Positions 12,734 to 23,700 of a DNA stretch of 64,000 nt are shown in pieces (the stretch's first letter is position 1; the number at the start of each line of letters is the position of its first letter). Position numbers and translations under genes: made by a program. The DNA is from Paracyclopina nana (taxonomy: Eukaryota > Arthropoda > Copepoda > Cyclopoida > Cyclopettidae). Location: assembly GCA_019096065.1 (NCBI GenBank), contig JAGUCH010000002.1:14396501-14460500 (forward strand), read 5' to 3'. Under the pieces are notes generated by a model that did no database searches, was not told the origin of the DNA, and saw nothing but the letters and a program-made list of their open reading frames with translations.

Positions 12734-14110
12734 ATGCCTCGTACACGGAGGAGGCCCCGTTCGCCATCGCGTCGTTCCGACACTTCTTCCTCACGACAGC
12801 CGACCTCATCGTCGGCGGGGAAACGGAAAAATCCCACGAAAATTTCACAGCAGCAGCATGAAAGCAGTAGTAGCTATCACAAAGAGCATAAACGGAGGCG
12901 TCTCGAGTCTCCCGCTGCAGCAGGTAGTGTGCACAGTGAATTGTCAAAGAACCATCACAAGTCGTCGAGAAGCGTCAAGAGCAGTCGGAATTCATCCAGA
13001 AGACCCCCTGGTGCGGCTGTCATCGAGGACGACGAAGACGGTCATCTGGTCTATGTGCCTGGAGACGTGCTGCAGAACCGGTTCAAAATTATGGCCACGC
13101 TGGGGGAGGGCACTTTTGGCAAGGTTGTCAAAGTCAAGGATCTGTTCAAGAACGAAGTCGTGGCGCTCAAGATCATCAAGAATGTGAAAAAGTATCGGGA
13201 GGCGGCGAAGCTCGAGATCAATGTGCTGGAGAAGCTGGCAAAGTACGACCCTCGTGGAAAGTACCGGTGCGTCCAAATGCTGGACTGGTTTGACTTTCAC
13301 GGGCACGTGTGCATTGCCTTTGAAATGCTCGGCTCAAGTGTGTTTGACTTCCTCAAGGACAACAATTACGAGCCCTACCCTCTGGAGCACGTGCGTCAAA
13401 TGGCTTACGAGCTGATTCACGCGGTCAAGTTTTTGCACGAGAACCGACTCACGCACACTGACTTGAAGCCAGAGAACATTCTATTTTTCGACTCGAGCCA
13501 CGACATCGTCTACGATCCAAAGAAGAAGCAAGACTTTCGCTTCATTCGCAACCCCGAGATCCGACTCATCGACTTCGGCTCTGCCACCTTCGACCATGAG
13601 CATCACAGTACAATAGTATCCACGCGGCACTACAGGGCTCCTGAGGTGATCCTCGAGCTCGGCTGGGCGCAACCCTGTGATGTGTGGAGTGTTGGCTGCA
13701 TCATTTTCGAGCTCGCCATGGGCCACACCTTGTTCCAAACTCACGACAACCGCGAACACCTTGCCATGATGGAGCGAATCCTGGGTAGGCTGCCCGCCCG
13801 GATGTGCCTGAAGACGCGAGTCAAGTATTTCGACAGCAGAGGCCGGCTCAAGTGGGACGAGAGGTCGTCGAGTGGTCGATACGTGCGTGAGAATTGCAAG
13901 CCTCTCCATCGCTATCGTGATAAGCCGCCCTCAAGCTGCCAAGACACTGACGCCTGGGAGGAGATGTTCGACTTGATCTCTAAAATGCTCATTTACGAGC
14001 CAAGCAAGCGACTGACGCTTGCTGAAGCGTTGAGGCACAGCTTCTTTGCCGATCTCAAGAACCAGGCTTACTCGCGGCCGTCATCTGACAGCAGCTCAAT
14101 CTCTCGATGA
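12734..14110 (+). CDS. CLK/Doa-family LAMMER dual-specificity kinase, single exon
   Basis: These nuclear kinases phosphorylate SR splicing factors. The 458-residue protein has an Arg/Ser-rich N-terminus (about 1-95), then a kinase domain (about 117-433). The domain has a glycine loop LGEGTFGKV, catalytic lysine K146 (VALKIIKN), HTDLKPEN (D243), DFG at 280-282, [10 protein letters not shown], and the family signature [11 protein letters not shown] at 341-351. The start is the first ATG of the frame and begins the RS-type tail. No intron interrupts it, which is unusual because CLK genes are normally multi-exon. It could be a retrocopy or simply an intron-poor host gene; the frame is intact. It is convergent with hexokinase. 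Confidence 0.93.
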   Translation: MPRTRRRPRSPSRRSDTSSSRQPTSSSAGKRKNPTKISQQQHESSSSYHKEHKRRRLESPAAAGSVHSELSKNHHKSSRSVKSSRNSSRRPPGAAVIEDDEDGHLVYVPGDVLQNRFKIMATLGEGTFGKVVKVKDLFKNEVVALKIIKNVKKYREAAKLEINVLEKLAKYDPRGKYRCVQMLDWFDFHGHVCIAFEMLGSSVFDFLKDNNYEPYPLEHVRQMAYELIHAVKFLHENRLTHTDLKPENILFFDSSHDIVYDPKKKQDFRFIRNPEIRLIDFGSATFDHEHHSTIVSTRHYRAPEVILELGWAQPCDVWSVGCIIFELAMGHTLFQTHDNREHLAMMERILGRLPARMCLKTRVKYFDSRGRLKWDERSSSGRYVRENCKPLHRYRDKPPSSCQDTDAWEEMFDLISKMLIYEPSKRLTLAEALRHSFFADLKNQAYSRPSSDSSSISR

Positions 14111-14696
14111 TGACGAGGACGACGACACCTGTGTGTATCTTTGAGGCTGCTACTACTGCTCTGCTTTGCTACTACTCGTCGTGTTGTTTCGTTAATTTAA
14201 AGCCCGCTCCCTTAAAAGAGATTAGTGCTAAAGAAAGTTGTTTGTGTGCAGAAATTACTACTACATAGATCACATATCCTCAGCAGCTTGAAGGAAGGAT
14301 CACAACCCAAAGAAGACACACATTATTTTAGTGCTACTCCTCTGTAAAATGCAGCTAGAGAACAGCTCTACTTGTTGACGAGCCATAATAACTACTTCAA
14401 CAATGATAATATCCAGATCCAAAAAATAAGATTTAACTCTAATATTCCATATATATATACATGTTATGTTGTTTCACGCACACACACTTCTCAATCTTCT
14501 ACGCGATGTGCTGCTCGCCAAATCACGTTTAATCCTTTTGCCTTTCAGTCTCATCATGAGGACGCATAACATCTTCTCTTTCCCGAAGCTTTATTTACCA
14601 GGTCTTCACATTGAGTACTATATATATTAGTATATAGTTTAGATAAGCGTTGCTAAACCAAACTAAAAGAGTGCTGCTTTTTATAAAGCAGTTTCA
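14111..14696. other. Overlapping 3' UTR space of CLK and hexokinase
   Basis: The gap between convergent genes. TTTATT at about 14589 is a complementary-strand AATAAA suited to hexokinase. Small AC and AT runs lie near 14450-14490. No gene is seen. Confidence 0.45.
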
Positions 14697-16588
14697 TTAT
14701 TGTCCCTTGCCCTGATGATTGAGGACGGCCGCCACGAGGGCTGCTCCGCGGCCCGAGCCGTCAGTGGAGAGCATCAGGTCGAACTTGTAGTCGATGCCCA
14801 TGAGCTGTTGGATGCGCGACCTCATGATGTTGGGGAAGTGCGGGTGATAGCGGAACACGGAACCATCGATGGCCACCACTACGTCCTTGTAGTCCATCTT
14901 TTTCAGGAGGGCTGTGATGCCTGCTGCGGCCATAAATCCTGCCCTTCGAGACACCAGCTCGCAGATGTACCTACGTAACATACACAAATAGTCAGTATGA
15001 GCCCGTGGCAAATATATAGGACCAGTTTACCTGGTCGCAGAGCAATCCTCGTCAGTGACTCTCTGGTCAGGTCCGAAAAGCTCGTGGAATACTTCTCGGC
15101 ACCGGGTGAACTCGCCCACGGGGTCTGACTCGATCTCCGATACGTACCTCGTGAAGAACCTGCCCCACTCGAACAACGCGTCAGTGTTGTCCAAGTTCTG
15201 GAACATGAGCCCCTCCCACACCATGTCCACGAGGACTTGTCTTGTCAGCTCGCCCATGTACATGCCTGAGATCATCTTTTCGAAGGTCTGACGCCCGGGG
15301 TTCAATGACCCCGCGTCCACGGCCGCGTCCCACTTGGTACGGATGAAGTCCAGCTCGTGGTTGTCTCCGAATGCGCCCCATTCGGTATTGACAATCATGT
15401 CGGCAGGTCCTTCCTTGTCCATATCAGACACGGTCTCGATGGACTCCAGCTTCTCCAGGTAGCAAGCGTTTGTGCCTGTGCCAATGATGAGGCCAATGCG
15501 ACACTTGCTTTCCATCCAGGCACAACTCATGAGGCATCCTGTTGTGTCGTTCAAGATGGCACACACGTTGATTTTCAGATTGCTCTTTTGCCTTTGGATG
15601 GCATCTTGCAGCAGCGTCACCACATCTTTGCCCTCTACGCCTTCACATTTAAACCCCTTGGTCCAGTTGGTCAAGATGCCCTATGAATGCAATGAAAAGC
15701 ATTTATTTAATTCTCTATCAATAGAATCGTGCATTAAATGTCACCTTGGCGAGACCTTCTTGACGACATGGAAAGCTGAATGTGAATCCCAAGGGCAAAG
15801 TTTCATCATGCAAGTTGAATTCAGTGACAAACTCCACCAGGCAGTCCGCAATATGATCGAAAAGCTAGAATGAGACTGCTGCTTGCACAAGACGATTAGC
15901 TTTCTCTCGGTATAAATATATACCTCATCCCCACTGCCAATCATGATTTCTTTGGGGATGGCAAAAATCTTTGATTCCATGGAGAACTGCTTGTTCTCGC
16001 CAATTTCCACGAGAAGGACTCTGAAATTAGTGCCACCGAGGTCCAGGGCCAGGAATCTCCCCGTTTCGGTGCCAGTGGGCAGGTATTGCACATAGGTGGG
16101 GTAGCATTTCACTGTGGCTGCATCGTGAAGCTGCCTATATAATTAGAGCATATAAATAGATTGACAGGTGGCTCAAAAAAGACTTTGTAGAGCACTATCT
16201 GACTAGGTTAATCGATAGCTTGCTAATAATCACGCAAATTTAGAGAGCAAATCAAGAGCTTTGTGCTTTCATCATCGCATTTAGATCTCTTATGTCATTG
16301 GTAAACAATTGCCTATATTTGAAACCATTCGTGAATTGAATATTCAACTTACTTTGAGAGGCCCTCGTTGATGGCTACGCGAAGTCGTTGCTCGACAACG
16401 TGGATGTGATCGTTGTTCACTATCAAATCTCTGCACAAGTCCTCAATCATCCGCCGATTGTTGCTGATAATTGTAGGCTTGTACGATTGAATGGTGATGG
16501 ACTCCATCCGCTTGAGGACAGGATGGTCCTTTGGCGGAGGCTTCCAATTGGCATCGTGCGATCCTGTGGACTCGGTGCGTGGATGCAT
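14697..16588 (-). CDS. Hexokinase (5 coding exons)
   Basis: Hexokinase phosphorylates glucose with ATP in the first step of glycolysis. Coding exons on the minus strand are 16588-16353, 16134-15924, 15864-15745, 15680-15031 and 14970-14697, giving about 496 residues, the usual single-domain (50-kDa) length. Visible motifs: [12 protein letters not shown] (about 107-118), LGFTFSFPC sugar-binding signature, [14 protein letters not shown] with the catalytic Asp, [32 protein letters not shown], and the ATP-site [11 protein letters not shown] near the C-terminus. An additional 5' exon probably ends at 16878, where ATG is followed directly by GTAAGT. It would join to the ATG at 16588, so translation may begin at 16880. 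Introns 2-4 are 59-64 nt. Confidence 0.93.
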
Positions 16589-16880
16589 CTTTAAAAACAA
16601 GTAATTTTCTAAAATGAACTTCACGAGAATTTGTCACGCAGTGATTTCACGCACAAAAAATTTAAATTACCGGATAAATAATTAGTGGGCGCTATGAATT
16701 TTTGAATGAAGCATATTTAAAAATTGTGGCCGTGGATTGACTACAAAAGAGTGATTGTTACATGACCTTGTCAAGGTCGAGAGTAAAAGCCTCGTGACTC
16801 AATTAGGAGCCAAACAAGCAAAAACGTTTTTGAAGCAGAGCAAATTTGACTCTGATTACGGCATGAATGTAACTTACCAT

Positions 16881-18380
16881 ATTGAGGAGATACGCTCAAA
16901 GAATTCAGAATGAGTTGTATACAAAGCAAGCTGGAAGAAATGTCTAAGCGAGTGTGAGTCCAAGGCCTAGGCTTTTGGGACTGCTGCCTTTGGAAAGCCT
17001 TGCAGTTGAAGGCCGTTCGCGCGCGCATGCACACTCGTGACCTTTACAGAGAAAGCTGATGTTTCCACTATAATCTTCATATGGAACCGAGCATTCTTGC
17101 TACCCTTATGTTACTTCACATTCGCTTCCTGACAAGGAAAAATTTAGCTATGAGCTTGATCAATGCATCGTTATTTAATTAGTTACTCTAAAGATAACTT
17201 AGTGGAAGCATTTTAGACACAAACCGCGCTTGATTTCGTCAGATTACGCTCAACGTGACCTCATTAGATTTCAGATGACGAAGCTCCAAGCACATTCTGA
17301 AAATGCCTTATAGTTATATCAGAAGAGTGGCTAATTGGTGAAACTGAATGCATACACATTCTATTGAAGTGGATCAAAATTGACTACATGTCATACAGCC
17401 CGATCTAGAGCCATTTTTTGTTACAAAAAATGGAATTTCTAAAATTGGCATAACATAATACTTTGAAGGCTATTATCCCACAATGAGCTCTTTCAAATAT
17501 TTTCGTTTTACTATTTTTGAATACCTCTACGTAGTTTCACTTTTTGTGGTGCTCTCTTTTGCTCTACTTTTTTAAGCTTGGTTGTGTACTATGCAACGCT
17601 AGTTTCACAATATTTAAGCAATATGTTCCTACATCCTCTTATGAATTGCTTTATTATTGTGATTATGGGTAATTTAACGTAGTAGATATTAATCATAAGA
17701 TTTTATGGTTTTCTCCATGATTTTGTAAAAAACAGCACTAGCCTAGGTTTGTTGCTTTCCAAATTGGTACTGGGCTGGTCCGTGAGTCATCTGGTTTCTG
17801 AGATGCAGATTGGCAAAGAAAGATGGACACACAAAAATGCGGACAGTACGGAATTGAACAATTTTGGCCGCATTTCACTTCTTTGGTTGAAATCAGTGAG
17901 ATTCCGTGGAATCAGAATTCTTATCACACAGACAGGAACACCAGCTTAAAATATTTTAAGCAAACTTAGTGTTGTAATAGTGTATCCCTCCACAAGTTGC
18001 CTATGATTCCTTGTTCATATGAGGAACGTCTTTAAGCATGGAGAAACTGATTTTTTTTACAGGAAAAGATAATCTGATGTTGACTATCAAACAAAAAAAG
18101 TCCACCTTGGAGAAGCATTTTTGGGGGCAGCTACTCATCTTGTCTAACATTTTCCTCACCAAAACCATGTTTGTTGAGTAAAAGTTAGGGATGCTCTTTT
18201 GATTAAGCTGAAACTTTTTGAAATGCAACACTGGCCAGAATGAAGTCAGTCCCATTGCAAAAGCCAAAATAGAGAATTCTTAACTGATGTGCTCTGTAGC
18301 TGGAGTCTAATATTGGTGTTATGCAATTATGAAAACTTTTTGAGATCTTTGAGGGATGTATTTCCGTGTTTTCAATGCTG
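16881..18380. other. Intergenic, no gene recognised
   Basis: About 1.5 kb without a supported gene. It contains the hexokinase promoter side near 16.9 kb and otherwise AT-rich sequence. A 66-residue frame at 17749-17949 and an 88-residue frame at 18001-18267 lack any family or splice support. Confidence 0.45.
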
Positions 18381-18729
18381 CGCTATATTATTTTTGCGGT
18401 CAATTTCTCGTTTTACTTTGGGGTAAAACGATAAAATGGATTTATTGTTATCACACAACAAATTGATATTAGTTTGCCATTCAAAAGGCTCACTTTGCTA
18501 TAACCATAACATTATTGCTACTCTTTATCTGCACAGGATCCTGGGCATAGGCTAGGTGACAAATGCAGTCTTTGCACTTTCTTCCGCAATACTGCAAAAA
18601 GCAAATCAAAGCTTAAGAAAGAAAATCATTTAAGCTAGATGATGGCATGCTGATATGAATTTTAGAGCTAATGGCTGTATTTAGCCATGAGAGCACAGAA
18701 AGCCAATAATTTTGAGCTATCTTGGAAAA

Positions 18730-18887
18730 CCCCTAGATACTCACTGTACCAAAGGGTTTTGCCCTCGGACCCCTGGGAGGGGAGAAACACGCCCCCAAAG
18801 TTTGGAGAAATTCTTATGTAGTAAAACTTTGGACCCCTCTGGTGGCCACATGAGGCAACTTTTATCAACCCATTTTTTGTGCATTGT
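18730..18887 (+). repeat. Left arm of inverted repeat flanking the 1.71-kb array
   Basis: This 158-bp block is an almost exact reverse complement of 26079-26238, with only a few substitutions (for example near GGGAGAAACACG versus GGGAGATACACG). A weaker extension, around a TTTACTTTGGGGTAAAACGA motif, is at 18395-18440 and about 26462-26508. The pair brackets the whole satellite block. Confidence 0.75.
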
Positions 18888-19073
18888 TGTTCACAACATA
18901 CTATGATAATTATAATAAAATTTCTTTTTTAGGCCATAAATCTGAGGTCTGTAAAACTTAGTTATATTGGCTAAAACTAGCAAAACTTTGACGGACAATA
19001 TCTGTTTCCAAACAAAAAAAGGGTCTTTTTTTAATCTTTTATTTGAAAGTACTTACCTTTGGCTGACTCTGTG

Positions 19074-19100
<27 letters not shown>
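19074..19100 (+). repeat. Poly(A) tract
   Basis: A run of about 27 adenines sits just left of the satellite array. It might mark the 3' end of a retrotransposed insertion, but no body could be matched to it. Confidence 0.6.
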
Positions 19101-19105
<5 letters not shown>

Positions 19106-19159
19106 CCGCGGGAAGGTTCCTCAATTTTGTGCCAAAGTTACCACCTAAAAATAGTATTT

Positions 19160-19337
19160 TACCTGCTGCTTTTCGGGACTGAGAAGGTGCGGTAAAAATT
19201 GCGCGAGTATGGTAAACATAAAACCAAGACGAATCTTTTAACCGAGCGTAGCGAGGTCAAAAGTGAGTCGAGGTTTTATATTTACCATACGAGCGCAATT
19301 TTTACCGCACCTTCGAAGTCCCGAAAAGCAGCAGGTA
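19160..19337. repeat. 178-bp near-perfect palindrome, once per satellite unit
   Basis: Arms of about 66 bp (left TACCTGCTGCTTTTCGGGAC..., right ...GTCCCGAAAAGCAGCAGGTA) are reverse complements with few mismatches. The central about 46 bp is itself partly palindromic. It recurs in each unit, for example beginning near 20874, 22584 and 24294. It may be a foldback MITE trapped in the satellite. Confidence 0.8.
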
Positions 19338-20115
19338 CAAATTTTATGCACTTAAACCGAATTTCCAAGTGAGTAATGAACTTGCCGAAATCAAGCGCAA
19401 TTTCATAAGGGGCCGTGAACTTAAGGCATGCCGATTCCTAGGTGGGAATTGCTCAGAGATCTGAAACTTTGCATAGCTATAGAAATAATAGACAAAAGTA
19501 TCATAACAATGATACGCCATCAAGTGACATTACTGGAGAAATACTTGGGATTTCAGGGTTCACGGTTTACACAACCGTACTACTTTTTTGAGGCTGAATT
19601 TAAAAAGAAGAATCAAAATAATCTCCAGACTTCTCAATTGGAGTGCCAAAAAACTTGCTCCATTGATCTTAATGATTTCTAACAGTTTAGAAAACTTGTA
19701 GCCAACACGAAACTAAAAAAATTGCTAATGCACACAAAAATTGCCCTAAGATCGGTCCTTTTTTATCCTTTTCTTGTTAGCCGATGTAAAAGATCCAAAA
19801 TTCACTGCACGCTCACATCAAGGGATCTTGTAGCACTGAATTTTGAATCGACTACTCCCTAATCCCAAATGTTTCAACTTTCCCTCCGCTAGGCGTGCTA
19901 CTTGCGTTTGTTATTGTTATGTTACTGTTGTGAATAGAATAATCCAAAGATGGCTCTGCTATCTAGAAACATTGCTGCCCTCTATAGCCTGAACAAGAAC
20001 TACAAACCATAACAAAGTAGCTGAGCGACTGCCTAACAGTAAGCAGCGGCAGCTGTAGTGAAAAAGTGAAAAATCATTGAAAAAATGGATTGAAGAGGCC
20101 AAGAAAACTACAGCG

Positions 20116-20574
20116 CACAGTGGGTTTATTTGCCGATTTCACGCGCACGGAAAAAAGTCGCGAAATCAACGTAGCACCTTTTCTTATTGGCTGTAAGCTA
20201 AAAATATTGCATCCTGGCACCCGGGAGAGCAAGTAAGAGCAGCCAATTCTGGTGGATTATCAATTTATGCTATTAGCTTGACTTCCCTGACTTGGTCACT
20301 CAATTGGAGTCGTTTGGAATCAAAAGTTATGGGCGATTCAATTTTTTCTCAAATTGTGCAAAGTTGCTGTTCTACTGAATTCGCCAAAATCAACTTTTGC
20401 CCAAAAATTATGCTTCCTTCACCAAATTTGAATCTCTCAATTAACATTAATTAGTGCTCTTTAGATAGCCTAGAAGTCATACAAATTAGAAACTGAAAAT
20501 GGGTGCTAAAATCGGAAATCTGCAATTTGACGTAATTTCTCGTGCGCGTAAAATCGGCTTTTTGATCCAATGTG
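20116..20574. mobile_element. Transib/RAG-like MITE (CACAGTG ends, 5-bp TSD CAGCG) inside satellite unit
   Basis: The element begins CACAGTGGG and ends CCAATGTG, with inverted ends that continue through GCCGATTT and the CGCGCAC block. The pentamer CAGCG flanks it on both sides (20111-20115 and 20575-20579). The same element recurs at 21826-22283, 23538-23995 and 25250-25708, because the host unit was amplified. A diverged independent insertion is at 36372-36828. CACWRTG termini plus a 5-bp duplication are typical of Transib/ProtoRAG transposons. Confidence 0.75.
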
Positions 20575-20630
20575 CAGCGGTCTCGGAAACGTCTGGGATC
20601 CCTGCTTATGACAAGTACTTGACCAAGTTG

Positions 20631-20785
20631 GTAAAAAGTAACCCTAGGGTTCTCATTTACCATTTACTAAGTAAAAAGTAACCCTAGGGTTCGCATTTAC
20701 CATTTACTAAGTAAAAAGTAACCCTAGGGTTCGCATTTACCATTTACTAAGTAAAAAGTAACCCTAGGGTTGTCATTTACTTCAT
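20631..20785. repeat. 40-bp minisatellite with AACCCTAGGGTT core
   Basis: About 3.5 copies of a 40-bp unit, with four copies of the palindromic core AACCCTAGGGTT. The core resembles two telomere-type hexamers head to head. The same block is present in the other three satellite units near 22340, 24050 and 25765. Confidence 0.85.
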
Positions 20786-23700
20786 AGCGCATCGGGAGTG
20801 CAAAAAAGCTGAGTCAACCGGCAAAGTGAATTACTCACGAGGAAATCCGGTTTACAGTGCGTAATAGTATTTTACCTGCTGCTTTTCGGGACTGAGAAGG
20901 TGCGGTAAAAATTGCGCGAGTATGGTAAACATAAAACCAAGACGAATCTTTTAACCGAGCGTAGCGAGGTCAAAAGTGAGTCGAGGTTTTATATTTACCA
21001 TACGAGCGCAATTTTTACCGCACCTTCAAGTCCCGAAAAGCAGCAGGTACAAATTTTATGCACTTAAACCGAATTTCCAAGTGAGTAATGAACTTGCCGA
21101 AATCAAGCGCAATTTCATAAGGGGCCGTGAACTTAAGGCATGCCGATTCCTAGGTGGGAATTGCTCAGAGATCTGAAACTTTGCATAGCTATAGAAATAA
21201 TAGACAAAAGTATCATAACAATGATACGCCATCAAGTGACATTACTGGAGAAATACTTGGGATTTCAGGGTTCACGGTTTACACAACCGTACTACTTTTT
21301 TGAGGCTGAATTTAAAAAGAAGAATCAAAATAATCTCCAGACTTCTCAATTGGAGTGCCAAAAAACTTGCTCCATTGATCTTAATGATTTCTAACAGTTT
21401 AGAAAACTTGTAGCCAACACGAAACTAAAAAAATTGCTAATGCACACAAAAATTGCCCTAAGATCGGTCCTTTTTATCCTTTTCTTGTTAGCCGATGTAA
21501 AAGATCCAAAATTCACTGCACGCTCACATCAAGGGATCTTGTAGCACTGAATTTTGAATCGACTACTCCCTAAGCCCAAATGTTTCAACTTTCCTCCGCT
21601 AGGCGTGCTACTTGCGTTTGTTATTGTTATGTTACTGTTGTGAATAGAATAATCCAAAGATGGCTCTGCTATCTAGAAACATTGCTGCCCTCTATAGCCT
21701 GAACAAGAACTACAAACCATAACAAAGTAGCTGAGCGACTGCCTAACAGTAAGCAGCGGCAGCTGTAGTGAAAAAGTGAAAAATCATTGAAAAAATGGAT
21801 TGAAGAGGCCAAGAAAACTACAGCGCACAGTGGGTTTATTTGCCGATTTCACGCGCACGGAAAAAAGTCGCGAAATCAACGTAGCACCTTTTCTTATTGG
21901 CTGTAAGCTAAAAATATTGCATCCTGGCACCCGGGAGAGCAAGTAAGAGCAGCCAATTCTGGTGGATTATCAATTTATGCTATTAGCTTGACTTCCCTGA
22001 CTTGGTCACTCAATTGGAGTCGTTTGGAATCAAAAGTTATGGGCGATTCAATTTTTCTCAAATTGTGCAAAGTTGCTGTTCTACTGAATTCGCCAAAATC
22101 AACTTTTGCCCAAAAATTATGCTTCCTTCACCAAATTTGAATCTCTCAATTAACATTAATTAGTGCTCTTTAGATAGCCTAGAAGTCATACAAATTAGAA
22201 ACTGAAAATGGGTGCTAAAATCGGAAATCTGCAATTTGACGTAATTTCTCGTGCGCGTAAAATCGGCTTTTTGATCCAATGTGCAGCGGTCTCGGAAACG
22301 TCTGGGATCCCTGCTTATGACAAGTACTTGACCAAGTTGGTAAAAAGTAACCCTAGGGTTCTCATTTACCATTTACTAAGTAAAAAGTAACCCTAGGGTT
22401 CGCATTTACCATTTACTAAGTAAAAAGTAACCCTAGGGTTCGCATTTACCATTTACTAAGTAAAAAGTAACCCTAGGGTTGTCATTTACTTCATAGCGCA
22501 TCGGGAGTGCAAAAAAGCTGAGTCAACCGGCAAAGTGAATTACTCACGAGGAAATCCGGTTTACAGTGCGTAATAGTATTTTACCTGCTGCTTTTCGGGA
22601 CTGAGAAGGTGCGGTAAAAATTGCGCGAGTATGGTAAACATAAAACCAAGACGAATCTTTTAACCGAGCGTAGCGAGGTCAAAAGTGAGTCGAGGTTTTA
22701 TATTTACCATACGAGCGCAATTTTTACCGCACCTTCGAAGTCCCGAAAAGCAGCAGGTACAAATTTTATGCACTTAAACCGAATTTCCAAGTGAGTAATG
22801 AACTTGCCGAAATCAAGCGCAATTTCATAAGGGGCCGTGAACTTAAGGCATGCCGATTCCTAGGTGGGAATTGCTCAGAGATCTGAAACTTTGCATAGCT
22901 ATAGAAATAATAGACAAAAGTATCATAACAATGATACGCCATCAAGTGACATTACTGGAGAAATACTTGGGATTTCAGGGTTCACGGTTTACACAACCGT
23001 ACTACTTTTTTGAGGCTGAATTTAAAAAGAAGAATCAAAATAATCTCCAGACTTCTCAATTGGAGTGCCAAAAAACTTGCTCCATTGATCTTAATGATTT
23101 CTAACAGTTTAGAAAACTTGTAGCCAACACGAAACTAAAAAAATTGCTAATGCACACAAAAATTGCCCTAAGATCGGTCCTTTTTTATCCTTTTCTTGTT
23201 AGCCGATGTAAAAGATCCAAAATTCACTGCACGCTCACATCAAGGGATCTTGTAGCACTGAATTTTGAATCGACTACTCCCTAATCCCAAATGTTTCAAC
23301 TTTCCCTCCGCTAGGCGTGCTACTTGCGTTTGTTATTGTTATGTTACTGTTGTGAATAGAATAATCCAAAGATGGCTCTGCTATCTAGAAACATTGCTGC
23401 CCTCTATAGCCTGAACAAGAACTACAAACCATAACAAAGTAGCTGAGCGACTGCCTAACAGTAAGCAGCGGCAGCTGTAGTGAAAAAGTGAAAAATCATT
23501 GAAAAAATGGATTGAAGAGGCCAAGAAAACTACAGCGCACAGTGGGTTTATTTGCCGATTTCACGCGCACGGAAAAAAGTCGCGAAATCAACGTAGCACC
23601 TTTTCTTATTGGCTGTAAGCTAAAAATATTGCATCCTGGCACCCGGGAGAGCAAGTAAGAGCAGCCAATTCTGGTGGATTATCAATTTATGCTATTAGCT

